The notes under the pieces were generated by a model. It made no database searches. It was not told the DNA's origin and saw nothing but the letters and a program-made list of their open reading frames with translations. From NCBI GenBank assembly GCA_008692225.1, contig VICG01000001.1, positions 856,501 through 920,500 of the forward strand: DNA of 64,000 nt, given 5' to 3'. A program made the position numbers and the translations under genes. The DNA comes from Monilinia fructicola. Its lineage: Eukaryota > Ascomycota > Leotiomycetes > Helotiales > Sclerotiniaceae. Each line of letters starts with the position of its first letter. Positions within the stretch are counted from its first letter, which is position 1. Of the stretch, positions 50,245-61,679 are shown piece by piece.

Positions 50245-50285
50245 GAAGAATCCACGGGCCAACTGAACACACTGGCCAACTGAAC
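50245..50285 (+). repeat. Left terminal inverted repeat
   Basis: Begins GAAGAATCCACGGGCC and ends with the second GGCCAACTGAAC copy. It pairs with 51206-51246. Confidence 0.9.
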
Positions 50286-51205
50286 AGTCTAACCTAATTA
50301 GGTCACCGCTTTCAAGCTTCAACCTAAATTTCTACTATTATTCTATTATTATATTCAATATTAAATCAAATTATAATAATTATACTTTTTAAGTAATATT
50401 AAACTAATATTTATATATTATACAATTGAATTTATCACTTTTTTCCTAATTATATTATTCAAATTATATAAAAAACTTAAAAATTAAAATTAATAATCTT
50501 TTTCTTAAATAAAAAATAGAATATTTTTTGATTTTCTTAAAGCTATTAAATATTATTTTATAGTATTTAATATTTAAATAAAATCTATAATTATTTAATA
50601 TAATCGTATATTATTTTTTATATAATCTTGTTTTTATTTCAAATTTAAATAATTTTTTATATATTATATTAATTTAAGTTTATTATTAGTCTATTTATTA
50701 AATTAAATTATAATTACTTTTTTTTATAGATATATAAAAATATAATCAAAAAATATAGTTTTTTTATAAATATAAAAAATCTTTATAGTTTTTTTTAAAG
50801 AAACTTAATCTTTTAACCGGTTCTTTTTTTAAAAAAATTATTATTAAGTTTAATTAATAATTTTAATTTAATAAAATAAAGCTTTATAAATATATTTATA
50901 AAAAAGTAACTTATATACTTTTTAATTAATTATAGTAAAATTGAAAGATTGAATATTATATAATTGTTTTTTATATTTAATATTTATAGATAAAATAAAT
51001 AAATCTATTAAAAAAAGCTTTATTATTATAAATTTAAAATTATAAATTATTCTTTAAAGATTTTTTATTAATTATATTAAAAAAAGAATATATTATTCAA
51101 AGTAGCATTATTATAAAAATATATATAACAATAATAAAGTATTAAAGTTAAATATACCTTTAAAAATGGAATATTGCCTGTACATCACCTAAAAGGGCCT
51201 AGCGC

Positions 51206-51246
51206 GTTCAGTTGGCCAGTGTGTTCAGTTGGCCCGTGGATCCTTC
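51206..51246 (-). repeat. Right terminal inverted repeat
   Basis: The reverse complement begins GAAGGATCCACGGGCC and differs from the left repeat at one position. Confidence 0.9.
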
Positions 51247-51248
51247 TA

Positions 51249-52527
51249 CATGGCGTCAGCGATCAGCAGTCGATCCTAACGGTCTAATCACGTGACATAT
51301 TCGATTTGAGACGATTCAATGTCACAAATTCTGGTTGCGATCAGTCTAATTCCATCCATATGATTCGATTTGAAGAATCCATTGTATGTTAATCGACAAG
51401 TTTATAATACGGATAGATGTGCACATCACCCTGATGATATGCACAGTATCTCAATTTCAACCAGCCGAGAACTCCCACGTCAAAGTTTTCCTCGTATGCA
51501 CATCCACAAGAACCAATCGAAGGCCGAGCACTCGTCCACTTCAAGATGAAAACGCGAAACTCCCTCGTCGCTAACCTTTCCCCGCTGAGTTAACCGTCCT
51601 ACAAACTAAGCTGTGTTGCTCCCAGCCGAGAATCTGTGAACCATAAGGCTTCTAGCTTGGTGGAGTCGGAGCTCTCGGACGATCAATTTGCAGCTAATGA
51701 TTACATAGGTAGTTGCATCACGACTTTGATCTAGCTAACGTACCTATTTCTCCGAGAACTCCTGGGTGGATGTCATCTAGGCGACGATATACGAGGCTGT
51801 AATACATCACACATGAGTAGTGTGGTGATTTAGTTCGAGCGTAGAGATTTTTGCAGGAGTTTGGCCGGTCAGGGTTACCGATAAGCAACGCCTCTCAAGT
51901 CACCTGCAAAGTGGTTTGAAAGTCGGGCATCGGAAACTCACCGGATGATTTCTTTGTGTTCAATGCCTGGTTGGAGAGGTCGAAGATGTCTGCGTCGTAT
52001 TTGCGATATCGAATTGCTTATCATTCACTCGTTGAGAAAGTATTCTCATAATGTGTATGTGCAACCATCACCCCTTTTGGTTTGACAGCGTCAACGCTCG
52101 AGTTTTGACCCCTCTTTTGGTTGTAGGGAGATCTTTCGCAAATTTGATGTTGCACCCCACTCAAAGGATTCTAACAAAGAGTTAGTTGGCGAGTCATACA
52201 TGAATTTGCATTCAATACTAGTACTGTTCACAGATTTCTCGCGTGGCTTGAAGGGGCTTCGTCTACCTCGGGTATCTTGGCAGGCATTAGGGTCGCTCTT
52301 TCTGTGCATGCAGAACCAAGAAAGTATTAAGGAAGCGTCGGGGCTCTTGTATACTTTTCTATGTTCTCTCCGTTCTTCTCTTCATATGTACCTGTAGATG
52401 TGGCTTACACAAGATTGAGATTATTTGGAGAGCTAACGTTTAACATCACCCTCACTGCTGAAGATTTCTTATTCTCCTTTCCCCATGAACAATACTTTTT
52501 CGATATATCACGGTTTGGGTGCCAGAA
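51249..52527. other. Intergenic between TIR element and rhodopsin-domain gene
   Basis: No gene recognised. Open frames at 51386-51574 and 52200-52397 lack domain features. Confidence 0.4.
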
Positions 52528-53892
52528 ATGGATCCCGTATCACATCAGGACCATGTTCTCGGTGTTAATCGCGGAGCACAAGTAACAGGCGTTGCTTGTG
52601 CTTCTCTCTTCCTACCATGGATTGCCGTCATCCTTCGATTTTATGTCAGGATTAGAATACAGAAATTCTTTGGACCCGAGGATTGGTTGACCGTTGCGTC
52701 AATAGTATGTTCAAGTATATCATGAGAATATATGAGGCATGGCACTTACAATTTGGTTTCAGACAATACACACTGCCCTATGCGGGCTTTTGTTGCGATC
52801 ACTTGCGTTTGGACTCGGTGCTCATATATACAATATCGATGCAGATTACCTCGATAAACTTGCCAAGGTGTGCATATTTGGAATCTAGCTGGATATGTTA
52901 ACTTACCATCTTCAGTATATTTTCGCAAGTGAGATTCTATATGTCATCACTATGGCCATCACGAAAGTCTCGATCGGAGTTTACTTTCTTCGACTTTCCA
53001 ATAGACGATATCAATTCTGGATTATATATAGCGTTATGGCTATGACTCTACTTACCAGTTCGGCATACTTCATCTTCGTGCTGTTGCAATGTCAGCCAAT
53101 ATCGTATTTTTGGAATATGTTCAGTAACGGCGCTGGGTCTTGTCTGAGCACGTCAACTCGTGCTAACGTTACTTATGCACATGCGGCTGTGAGTGCAGTG
53201 ACAGATTGGGCCTATGGTATTCTACCAATTACCTTTGTATGGAAGATGAAGATGAATCCGCGTACAAAGCTGTCCGTCGTTCTTATTCTCTCTCTCTCTC
53301 GGATTTTTGTAGGTGCTCCTAAACACTGCCTGGTCTAGACCATTTACTCAAATACCATAGTGCGAGCACTGCAACTCTCGTCCGTATATATTACATCAAC
53401 AAACTCAGCCAAACCACAGATTATACCTGGGAAGGAATCAATTTAGTAAAGTGGTCCATCGTCGAACCTGCAATCGCTTTAACAGCCGCCTCTTTTGCGA
53501 CCCTTCGACCTCTCTTTAGTTCCGGTTCCCAAAAGAAAGCTGTTAGCATCTACTCCGATACATCCGCACCCACTGGCAAAACATCCCAGGAAACACTTGT
53601 TGAATCTGAAGACGAATATTCGAAACAATTCGCTGCAATGTTGGGCTTAAGTGACACTTATGGCGTCCGAACATACGTATATGCGGACAAGAAAATCGTC
53701 CCGAAGGAAGATGTAGAGAGACAACAACTGCAGGCGGCATGGAAAGCAGAAGAGTTCGACGATTCGATAGAAGTTAGTGTTATGAGTGCAGCTAATCAGA
53801 TAGGAGAAAGCAGTCTTCAGGCGGGTGATGAGCGGAGGATTGATTGGGCTAGTGGGTATAAAACGACTGTCATCACTCAAACTAGTGAATGA
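52528..53892 (+). CDS. Fungal rhodopsin-domain integral membrane protein
   Basis: Four exons: 52528-52704, 52763-52867, 52916 to about 53308, and 53361-53892, about 400 residues. Seven hydrophobic segments are visible, including ASLFLPWIAVILRFYVR, ILYVITMAITKVSIGVYFLRL, the ITKxSIxxFYxRL-type signature of this family, and SYSVM-type helix ends. Cys residues in QCQPISYFWN and CLSTSTRANVTY match the conserved loops. The C-terminal tail (about 120 residues) is charged and cytosolic. The family is abundant in filamentous ascomycetes; most members lack a known ligand. The junction after LILSLS is one base out of phase with the next exon (ASTATLVRIYYI), so a base may be missing in the CT or T run near 53290-53308, or the splice site differs. 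Confidence 0.75.
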
Positions 53893-54467
53893 ACTTACTG
53901 CGGTATACCTTGGCTTGTGCTTTAACTTTGCTTTGTAACTTTAGCGAGGGATGGTTTGGGAACCTTGTGAGATTTGTAATGTGTTTATAATATTAGAACT
54001 ATAGACTCAAGGTGGGCCTCCAATATTGAATATAATGTTTAAACACGCAAATAAAAAATGGGGTCTGCATGTGGATTAGTGTAGGTAGGGATACAAATCA
54101 GGTGAATACATAGCCTTCCATGAAACCATGTGGATGGGACTTTTTTCAAATGCATATTCAGATATAGTCACGGTATGGGAAGCTACAGCCAGACTCCGTG
54201 AGTGTTAAAACATTGATTTATATTTATCTCAGACTAATATATGATGTGTGAAAAGCAAAGATCGATATCAAGAGATGGTAGCGATATAGCTACGCTACCG
54301 TCATACAGGTGGTACCTCAGCAGCAGTATGACCAGTAGTCATATCATGCTACTGTCATGGAGAATGGGAGAAGGGTAACTCCCAGCTTGCCCAATCTTCA
54401 TCGCCTATCTGATGGCCGCAGCCTGGATTCGGGAGGTTGGATTTGCACCCAGTCCTGTTTCTCTGAT
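53893..54467. other. Intergenic
   Basis: 3' region of the rhodopsin-domain gene and the 3' end of the minus-strand hypothetical gene. Nothing else seen. Confidence 0.45.
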
Positions 54468-55154
54468 TCAAGTTGCCGCATTTATGCTGTTATCGCATCT
54501 GTTAGAGGGAGGGACATCTATGGGGGTGGGGACCGGCACGCCGATCGGGGAGCTTACACACATCCACCATCCCTTTGGGAACATGCGTTCCGCGATCGAT
54601 GCTGGCGCTGTTTGTCCATTCTTTCCGCGTCTGCATGTCCTTGCATGTCTGTCGCGGAGTCTCTTCATCTCGAGATGAATGGCTGCGTATCGAGCTTCTT
54701 CTTCCGTTGGGATGGCTGGAGATTGAGGAATTCCATCGGCAGCATCGGTGGTTTCTGCATCCCAGAAATGAGGAAGAGCCGCGGATACGTGCTTCAGATA
54801 CACAATCTGTATGATGTCCAGCATTCGCGCCTCCTTGTGGCGCTGATGCTCTACATTTGCAGCTTCAGGGCCGTCGAAGGTGAAAGCGGCACGTTGTCGC
54901 ATCATCTTGTCCCATCGGATATCGGATCTTCGTTTGGACCATTTTCTAATGTCGATTTCTATTTGGAAATCGATGCTCGATTCTTTCAGAGCAATTAGTT
55001 CCGTGTCGGGGAGGGCGAAGGGATCTAGACCGCGGAGGAGTGGTGGGGTATGTTGGTATAGACTTCGGATTTTTGGGTTTTGTAGAAAAGCGGCCATTTT
55101 AAGATGGTTTTGGAGGCCTTTCATTGTTTCGTTGCGGTTGAATGATGTTATCAA
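54468..55154 (-). CDS. Hypothetical protein, 228 residues
   Basis: A single open frame without introns. It is hydrophilic with helical, charged stretches (MKRLRDRHARTCRRG; DIRKWSKRRSDIRW) and no signal peptide or membrane segment. In-frame ATG codons at 55124 and 55097 could also be the start. The opposite strand has an overlapping 213-codon frame, which I take as the shadow because its composition is less protein-like. No family recognised. Confidence 0.5.
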   Translation of the reverse strand: MITSFNRNETMKGLQNHLKMAAFLQNPKIRSLYQHTPPLLRGLDPFALPDTELIALKESSIDFQIEIDIRKWSKRRSDIRWDKMMRQRAAFTFDGPEAANVEHQRHKEARMLDIIQIVYLKHVSAALPHFWDAETTDAADGIPQSPAIPTEEEARYAAIHLEMKRLRDRHARTCRRGKNGQTAPASIAERMFPKGWWMCVSSPIGVPVPTPIDVPPSNRCDNSINAAT

Positions 55155-57137
55155 ATGATGGTTAAAGTGAGTATGGATAATAATTGGAAGGGGAAAGCGG
55201 CTCTTTTATAACCCAGTTCTGCGTTTGTTACCTCTCACATTAATGATCTCGTCCATTCATCCCGTGAGAGAAGACTTTGAAATATCAATTATAAATGCAT
55301 TCACTGAACAATATTGGAGCATTTAAAGTGAATGGTGGTTGAAACGGGGCGAATCCTATATTTGAATCAGAACCATGCGAGGTAAACGACGGAAAAAGGG
55401 GGTGAATTCATACGAGGTAACTATCAATCACAAAAGTTGACATTCTCATTCACTATTTGCAATTGACAATCAAAGTGAATGGAGTCATGTATAATGGATA
55501 TTTAATGATGGTCCAAGGAAAGAAATTCAGAGATGATTTCAAAGTACAGCTTTTGAAGGGGAAATTTAATCAAGATAATGAATCACGGTAGTGCCAGCGC
55601 TTTAATTATAGCAATCAAGCATCATTCATATTTTACACACCGGGCGATACAATGGCACTTCTTCATAGGAATCGGCAGTAAACACCGAAGCAAACAATGT
55701 GTATAAAATAGCAATTCTCGTCTTTTTATCCTTACTTGACCTCGCCAAAAATCAACCACCACCACAGATTCACTTCCACTCTCCCCAAGCGCTTTCACGC
55801 ACAACCTTGGAAATTGATACTGTAGCAATCCCGTTTCGAATCGATAAGCGAACTGAACATGCACCAAGAAGAACAAAAATTTCGCCTGCTTAGGAATATT
55901 GTGAGACCCAATGGAAGATTATACAGATGCCAAGCCATAAAACCATTACATTCTTGATCAAAAACGAGTATCAAGAATGAGCAATGCAACCACTCCCTGA
56001 TATTACCAGCAGCCAAGTACCAGGCGTCTTGAAGGAAAACACACGGAGTCGCTTCCCGGCTAAGAATTATAGGCACAGGATTCATCAGCATCGTCAGACT
56101 TTGAGGCTCACTTTCTTGATTTTCTTGAAAAATTGCGCCATGATCGCACCCTTCTTTTTATCGAATCAATCACTCAAAAGTCACCAGGACTTATCCTCAG
56201 ATCGCCGTGGTATGAAAGAGGAAATGGTAGAGCTTAGTGACTCTGGTGTGTAGGTGTAGGGTATGGAGAATTCTAATTCGGATTCAAAATATCCCTGCTA
56301 CTGAAAGTAGATGCGTGTCTACTAGAGATACTATCTACGGAGATCATGATGAGTATTTACTAGCCATGCTAATCCACATTCTCTAACAGTGACAATTTTC
56401 CCCAGATATCGCAAAATCCGAGAGGAAACGTCTGTTGATTATGAGATACTCTGCTGTGAAGAGAAGAAATAAGAACAAGCAGCAGGACAAATATCATCCT
56501 GTAGACCACAGAAAGGGGCACAGTGTACAAATTTGATAGCCGAGAAGTAGATCACATACATCAAACTGTGGAAAGAAGACACACTGTTATTCTTGGGAGT
56601 ATGCGAGGTAATTAGCTTATGGGTTTTGATTAGATATACGAACTTCCATTCGTATGAGAAGGCTGCTGCTATTTTCTGGTGCAATACAGCGATGTCAAGG
56701 AAACGGAAATGTCAAAGAAAAGATCCCAGTAGCATTATGGATACCCGATGTTGTTTGTAAATTTCACTCTTCACACTGAGGCAACATCCAATCTTTGCAA
56801 CACAAGACTTTCTGTTGTCAAGAGATTTGCATGACTGTTGGAGTTCCAGCCAATTATGGAGAATGGTTGAAGATGAATAGCTTTCTTGAAATTCCGCTCG
56901 AAAATTATATAACCTCTCATTTGGAGTTTTTCCAATTTGCACTTCTCCTTGCATCAAAATTCGCCATTTCGCCAAACGTGAATAACCGAACCATAAAACA
57001 CATCATATTCGGAAACCCACTTCCAATCTCTAACGCTCTCCCTGAGTCTAACAATGCACCCAGCTTGTCGCCGCCTCATGATACTTATAGTAGAGCCCTG
57101 TCACACCTCTTCCACACCTTCATCTAACACATGAACA
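55155..57137. other. Intergenic
   Basis: About 2 kb without a supported gene. Short frames at 55984-56253 and 56795-57127 have no domains. Confidence 0.4.
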
Positions 57138-57551
57138 ATGACCTCAAGTACATCAGATGAGACAACTCAGTCGCCATTTTATGGTCTTTATATGGGAGAT
57201 ATTATACCACTAGTGGGTACCATGTCCCGCCGTGCGGAATCCGCAAATGCAGTCTCTCTAGGAGATCTCGGTATGGATGGCAGAAATGAAAAAGGAGCAA
57301 GGGATGGAGATGGAGCAAGGTCGGAGAAAGGGGAAGACCGAACCAGCCAAAAATCTTCCCATAATGACTCGGAGACTGTTGTTTTTAAATGTTATTCCAA
57401 TACTGAGAAGATGAGGGACGACTGGAGGACGGGTTCGACATCTCAAGCAGGAAGTGATGGAATTGAGAATAGAAGCAGTCGAGGATACCTAGATGCTACT
57501 AGTACTTGTAGTGCTCAATTCGATGGTAGATTTGAAATGAAGAGGATATGA
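57138..57551 (+). CDS. Hypothetical protein, 137 residues
   Basis: Ser/Gly/Asp/Glu-rich and probably disordered, beginning MTSSTSDETTQSPFYGLY. Segments such as RRAESANAVSLGDLG resemble the soluble C-terminal tails of fungal rhodopsin-domain proteins, so this might be the last exon of a larger or decayed membrane-protein gene. No matching upstream membrane exons could be read. Weakly supported. Confidence 0.35.
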   Translation: MTSSTSDETTQSPFYGLYMGDIIPLVGTMSRRAESANAVSLGDLGMDGRNEKGARDGDGARSEKGEDRTSQKSSHNDSETVVFKCYSNTEKMRDDWRTGSTSQAGSDGIENRSSRGYLDATSTCSAQFDGRFEMKRI

Positions 57552-57735
57552 TATGGTAACGATTGACGGATGAACAGGATGGTGTACAAAGTCGGAGGAG
57601 GGGATCGGCAGCTTTCTCAAGTACCTAAAGAATGCAGAAATAAAGAATACGCGTTGTCCCAAACGATGTATTTGGTACGACAACTTGAAATAAGCTTGAT
57701 CATTACTATAAATATCTTGTCGAATGTAGGCATTG

Positions 57736-59628
57736 TCATACCCCACTACCCTGTCGATTATTGCTGCCAACTTCGTTGTCATCCCCACCTTGTTCCTCCG
57801 ATTCTGATTCTGATTCTGAAACCGAGTCCGACTCTGAATGTGAATCTACAACTTCATCCTCATCATCAGCACCCTCATCACTAAGTGCAGATCTTTCTTT
57901 CCGACCCCCCTCACCGACGTCAGATTTGATTCGTTTCCGCTTCTCCTTATCAGTACCCCGCCATCCCCTCTTACCCTTAATTGGCTTTAGAAACCTATCA
58001 TTGTGCACCGCTCCATCCATCTCCTCGTCACTATCGATTTGGAGACGCTTGAGTTTACTCTTCGATATATCGTGAACCAATTGAGCATGTCGCAACAGCG
58101 TGGCAATCGTCTTGAACCCCACCTTGGTTCCATGACATTCGCCAACAGGGCAGTAATATAGTTTATGTTTCAAAGGTGAAGATTTTTCATTTCCTGCATT
58201 CATGGGATCGGATTCTGAATTTGATGATTCCTCTTCAGTCTCGATCAGGGATGACACAGAGTCGTCAGATTCACCGAGATAGGGTATCATTCCGGGATAG
58301 TATTCTGTAATCATGTCTTCTTTCCCCCCTATGACAGGCCCTTCAACCATTGTTCTCATTGTCATATGTTCCCCGAATAAATTGGCACATCTTTGCGTAG
58401 CCCTAGCGATGACTTCCGGGGAAAATCCAACTAGCGCAGCAGATCCTAATACCTCACTCCAATCTCTGAGACCTAACATATGCTTGCGTGGCTTCTCTGA
58501 GAGCTTTCTTGGTGATTTTTGAGGAGACACTGCTACAGGGGTAACTCCTCGTTTAGGTGTACTTGGCTCGATTGGTGGAGCAAATTTGGGCAGTGGTTTC
58601 TTTTGAATTCTGGCAATTCGAGTAAGATATTCATGCTGAGTTTCACCCTCTAGCCTCTCATAAACCTTCTTTGGCCGTCCTCGATGTGTTTTCTTTGCTC
58701 GCCAGAGTTCCGGGTCGTCAATGCTATCCTCAATCGGTGTAAATTCAGCCACAAATGGAGGCTGTTCAATAGGTTTAAGTTTTCGAGGTCGCCCCACTGG
58801 CCTTTTAATGGGCGAATCTTTATCTGTGACATCACCTGTTATGCTTGTTGCACGTGAACGAGATTCCAAATCTGTGTCAATTTCAGCTTGTGAGACATAC
58901 TGTCGGCAAGTTTTGCGTGCATGATGTAAAGCCATCAAGACATCATCCAATTTCGAGAGGGTGTGCCTGACCGATGGCTGCAACAATTCTCGAGAACGCT
59001 CGTCATCAGCTGAAACCTCGGGTCGAAGGATAGTGTTAGTTGAAGGTTGTTCTGAAGATTTCTCAATACGTTCTTCCGTGTCTTTCAGGTCTGTCGAGAA
59101 CTCTTGTTGCGGTTCATCAACATCCATGTTCCCTATATCACCATCTTCAACATGTCTATCATGATCTTCAGCGGTTCCTCTCTCCCAGAACCTCTCTTTT
59201 GCATATTTTAAAGCGACTCCCATCAAAACATCTTCCAAATCCTTACTAAGGTTCACAAATTCCTTTTTCCTTAGAGTATGCATTTCATCTGCATCATCAG
59301 GACCAATCTGCTCGCCATCCCTCGGTACCTTCGTTGCTTCAATCGGCCACGCAGTCCAATTCTTAGGAGGGACAAATCCACCCGAATCATATTGATCTGC
59401 ATCTTCATTATTACCAGCGTCCTTTGCTTTCAATTCTTTGGCTCGCTGCTTTAAAGCAAAAGCATTATACAAGTGAACACTCAAATCTCTGTTGCGGAGT
59501 TCATCCAGCGAGGCCGCTAAGCCACGTTCTTCTTCAGTGATTCGCTGCCATGTTGATGCTGGTCCTTTCCAGCGGTTTTCACGCACTGGAGAAGAACTTG
59601 TGAACGATGAATTGGTTGGCGACGACAT
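57736..59628 (-). CDS. RRN9: Rrn9-domain RNA polymerase I initiation factor
   Basis: A single exon of about 630 residues from the ATG at 59628 (MSSPTNSSF); 59643 is an alternative. The Rrn9 domain lies near the N-terminus: AASLDELRNRDLSVHLYNAF, then LKQRAKELK and PKNWTAWPI. In yeast, Rrn9 is part of the upstream activating factor at the ribosomal DNA promoter. Two AT-hook motifs (KRPVGRPRKLK and HRGRPKK) lie in the middle, followed by GLRDWSEVLGSAALVGFSPEVIARATQRC, typical of the filamentous-fungal proteins. Near the C-terminus is a C2H2 finger (YYCPVGEC...LLRHAQLVH), then a basic stretch and an acidic Ser/Glu-rich tail. It is much longer than yeast Rrn9. Confidence 0.88.
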   Translation of the reverse strand: MSSPTNSSFTSSSPVRENRWKGPASTWQRITEEERGLAASLDELRNRDLSVHLYNAFALKQRAKELKAKDAGNNEDADQYDSGGFVPPKNWTAWPIEATKVPRDGEQIGPDDADEMHTLRKKEFVNLSKDLEDVLMGVALKYAKERFWERGTAEDHDRHVEDGDIGNMDVDEPQQEFSTDLKDTEERIEKSSEQPSTNTILRPEVSADDERSRELLQPSVRHTLSKLDDVLMALHHARKTCRQYVSQAEIDTDLESRSRATSITGDVTDKDSPIKRPVGRPRKLKPIEQPPFVAEFTPIEDSIDDPELWRAKKTHRGRPKKVYERLEGETQHEYLTRIARIQKKPLPKFAPPIEPSTPKRGVTPVAVSPQKSPRKLSEKPRKHMLGLRDWSEVLGSAALVGFSPEVIARATQRCANLFGEHMTMRTMVEGPVIGGKEDMITEYYPGMIPYLGESDDSVSSLIETEEESSNSESDPMNAGNEKSSPLKHKLYYCPVGECHGTKVGFKTIATLLRHAQLVHDISKSKLKRLQIDSDEEMDGAVHNDRFLKPIKGKRGWRGTDKEKRKRIKSDVGEGGRKERSALSDEGADDEDEVVDSHSESDSVSESESESEEQGGDDNEVGSNNRQGSGV

Positions 59629-60549
59629 TGTAAAAAAGGTCATGCATTGGGCGGTTGCTTCAAAGACCTCGGGATCGGGCAAATGTTTTTGAGACTATTC
59701 TGCCGATGCCTTTTTGCTTTCACCGCCCCGGCAATTCAAAAATATGTTCACCGCTTGCCGTATTCAATTATGCAAAGACCTTCGGGGCTTTTCATAACCG
59801 AGTGGAATTGGCAGTGATATAAGGATATCCATGGATTTATTATTCAACACTAACGTCGATAGTCTTACAGCTTCCATGGTTTCAGCATTCTATCTCTGAT
59901 TGAGTTACTGAGTATTCATGAATTATATGGGTGTATAGGTAATAATAAAATATGTAAGATCTTACTTTCACGGCCGGAATACTATAAACTCTTGATGCTA
60001 AATACGGCCTTGACTTCTTTAAAATCATAGTTTTACTGACTGAGTCGCTCTCTTTTTGTAAAGTTGGTCTACTTTATTTTCCCCCTTTAGCGTCCAAAGT
60101 TTTATCTTTTCTGGCTACAAGAGTACAGATATGCTGTTTCTAACAGATTTGCACTTATATAGGGTCGATTCTTAATCACATGCATGGTATCATGAGGTAC
60201 TAGATTTTGGTCCAATTATCAGACGACGTTGGGAAAATCTGCAATGGAGTTCTAAGTATTCGTGGTAATTCAAATCAGTAGAGTTGCTTTAGCAATTAAG
60301 TTATTGCGATTTCCTGACACGGTAAGCATTAGCAACTCTATAGGACACCCTAGGTGCTGGACTAGGTAGATTAGAGTCTAGATCTCCCGTTCTCTGTCAG
60401 GTAGCCTCATCATCATAATGCTATTTCATAAGTCTCTCGTGTCATTTCTGCAACCATCACATCTCAGCCATCATTATCTGGAAACTGTTTTGCTGTTCAC
60501 TCAACCTACTCGAAGCTCATAGTCGTATGCGCAAACTTCTACCGCTACC
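59629..60549. other. Divergent intergenic region
   Basis: Upstream of RRN9 (-) and of the hypothetical gene at 60550 (+). No special elements recognised. Confidence 0.45.
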
Positions 60550-61353
60550 ATGAATAATACCAGGAAGCAAAAGTCACGGCCAAGTCGATTCCCGAACACT
60601 TGCTCAACAATCCCCGAAGATGCTGTTGTTACCGACTTCACTGCTCAAACGTTTGCTGCAACTGATCGATGTCGGATCACCGCGGCGAACTCGCGAACCT
60701 CCCCTGAAAGGCAAACCCAACCACCGAATTTTTCCGAATCCTCGATTCTTGACATTCGTTTGATGCATCCTTCACGAAATCTAGCCCTTCCACCCACTCC
60801 TCTCGAGTCTTCAACTACAATGCCTCCGCCAACCGATTCTGAGTACCCGATTCTTAGCCGTATATCGAGTCTATCTCGTATATCAAGTGTAGCCCGTAAA
60901 GGCACCCCTGATGAGTCTACGATTGCAGTCCATCCGACCGCTCTCAATAATCCAAATCCCTTGGGCTCTGCTCCTCTGGCGCGCGTTGATGAAGGTGCGG
61001 ATCGAAGAATTTCAACAAAGAACCGCATTTATTTGGCAATGAGCCACCTCTGGATTGAGGTCAAATCAAGAATAAAATGGGAAGGCAAGTTGAAAAGGAG
61101 TGGGAGAAAGGAAAAAGAGGTTAAAATGCGGGAGAGCATCGCAAGAACAAAGGCTCTCGACGCGAAGATGGCAAACCAGATAAATGACCATAGACAGAGG
61201 GAAGAAAGGAGAAACAGCAATGCGAGAGAGAAAGAGAAACAAACCAAGACAGAATTAAAAGGATTGGAGGAACGCAGCAAGGCTCTCAAAAAGAGAATTG
61301 CGGAAAGGGAAAAGAGAGAGCGTATAGAGGAGAGAGGAGAGAGCGGGAATTAA
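60550..61353 (+). CDS. Hypothetical basic coiled-coil protein, 267 residues
   Basis: A single open frame. The first 155 residues are Ser/Thr/Pro-rich and disordered (SRISSLSRISSVARKG). The last 100 residues are dense in Lys, Arg and Glu with heptad-like spacing (KALKKRIAEREKRERIEER) and likely form a helix or coiled coil. No catalytic motif, signal peptide or membrane segment is seen. Unrecognised; the even, open frame and compositional contrast with flanks support a gene. Confidence 0.55.
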   Translation: MNNTRKQKSRPSRFPNTCSTIPEDAVVTDFTAQTFAATDRCRITAANSRTSPERQTQPPNFSESSILDIRLMHPSRNLALPPTPLESSTTMPPPTDSEYPILSRISSLSRISSVARKGTPDESTIAVHPTALNNPNPLGSAPLARVDEGADRRISTKNRIYLAMSHLWIEVKSRIKWEGKLKRSGRKEKEVKMRESIARTKALDAKMANQINDHRQREERRNSNAREKEKQTKTELKGLEERSKALKKRIAEREKRERIEERGESGN

Positions 61354-61679
61354 AAAAAGGGGGTGAAACTGTAGAGGAAGCCTCGAAGACATTGTCTGCG
61401 GCATACAAAAAACAAATGCTACGAAGGTGGAACATGCTTGTATATGCTTCATAGTTTCTGGCCAAGAGTTGGATACTGCGTGATGTATGTTTGGGCTTAT
61501 ACAAGCAGACCTTGGATCTCGGCTCCTAGTAGTCGTGTACATAGTACAAAAATTTAGTCCTTGGATATTGATCCGAGCCAATTCTGGACGTAGATTTGTA
61601 AGTAATCACGATAGTCCGTAACACACCAACGAAGTATAAATAATAGACCGTGTTCGAATCCATTAACTTGATATCATAA
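61354..61679. other. Convergent region, hypothetical / PIG-U
   Basis: 3' ends of two convergent genes; no coding content. Confidence 0.5.

Larger units (their letters stand above)
50245..51246. mobile_element. AT-rich TIR element flanked by TA (Tc1/mariner-like relic or MITE)
   Basis: The ends are 41-bp inverted repeats: 50245-50285 and 51206-51246 match on opposite strands with one mismatch. Each end contains two copies of GGCCAACTGAAC. The dinucleotide TA flanks both sides, as expected for a Tc1/mariner-type target duplication. The roughly 0.9-kb interior is extremely AT-rich with no open frame, unlike all surrounding sequence, which suggests heavy repeat-induced point mutation or a non-autonomous element. 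No transposase can be read. The ends have kept normal GC content. Confidence 0.8.

Noticed and set aside
54357..54998. 213-codon plus-strand frame
   Set aside because: It overlaps the longer and more protein-like minus-strand frame 54468-55154; Cys/Trp/Arg-rich shadow composition.
61640..61665. GTTCGAATC resembling a tRNA T-loop
   Set aside because: The flanking bases do not form a T-stem and no acceptor or anticodon stem can be drawn around it.
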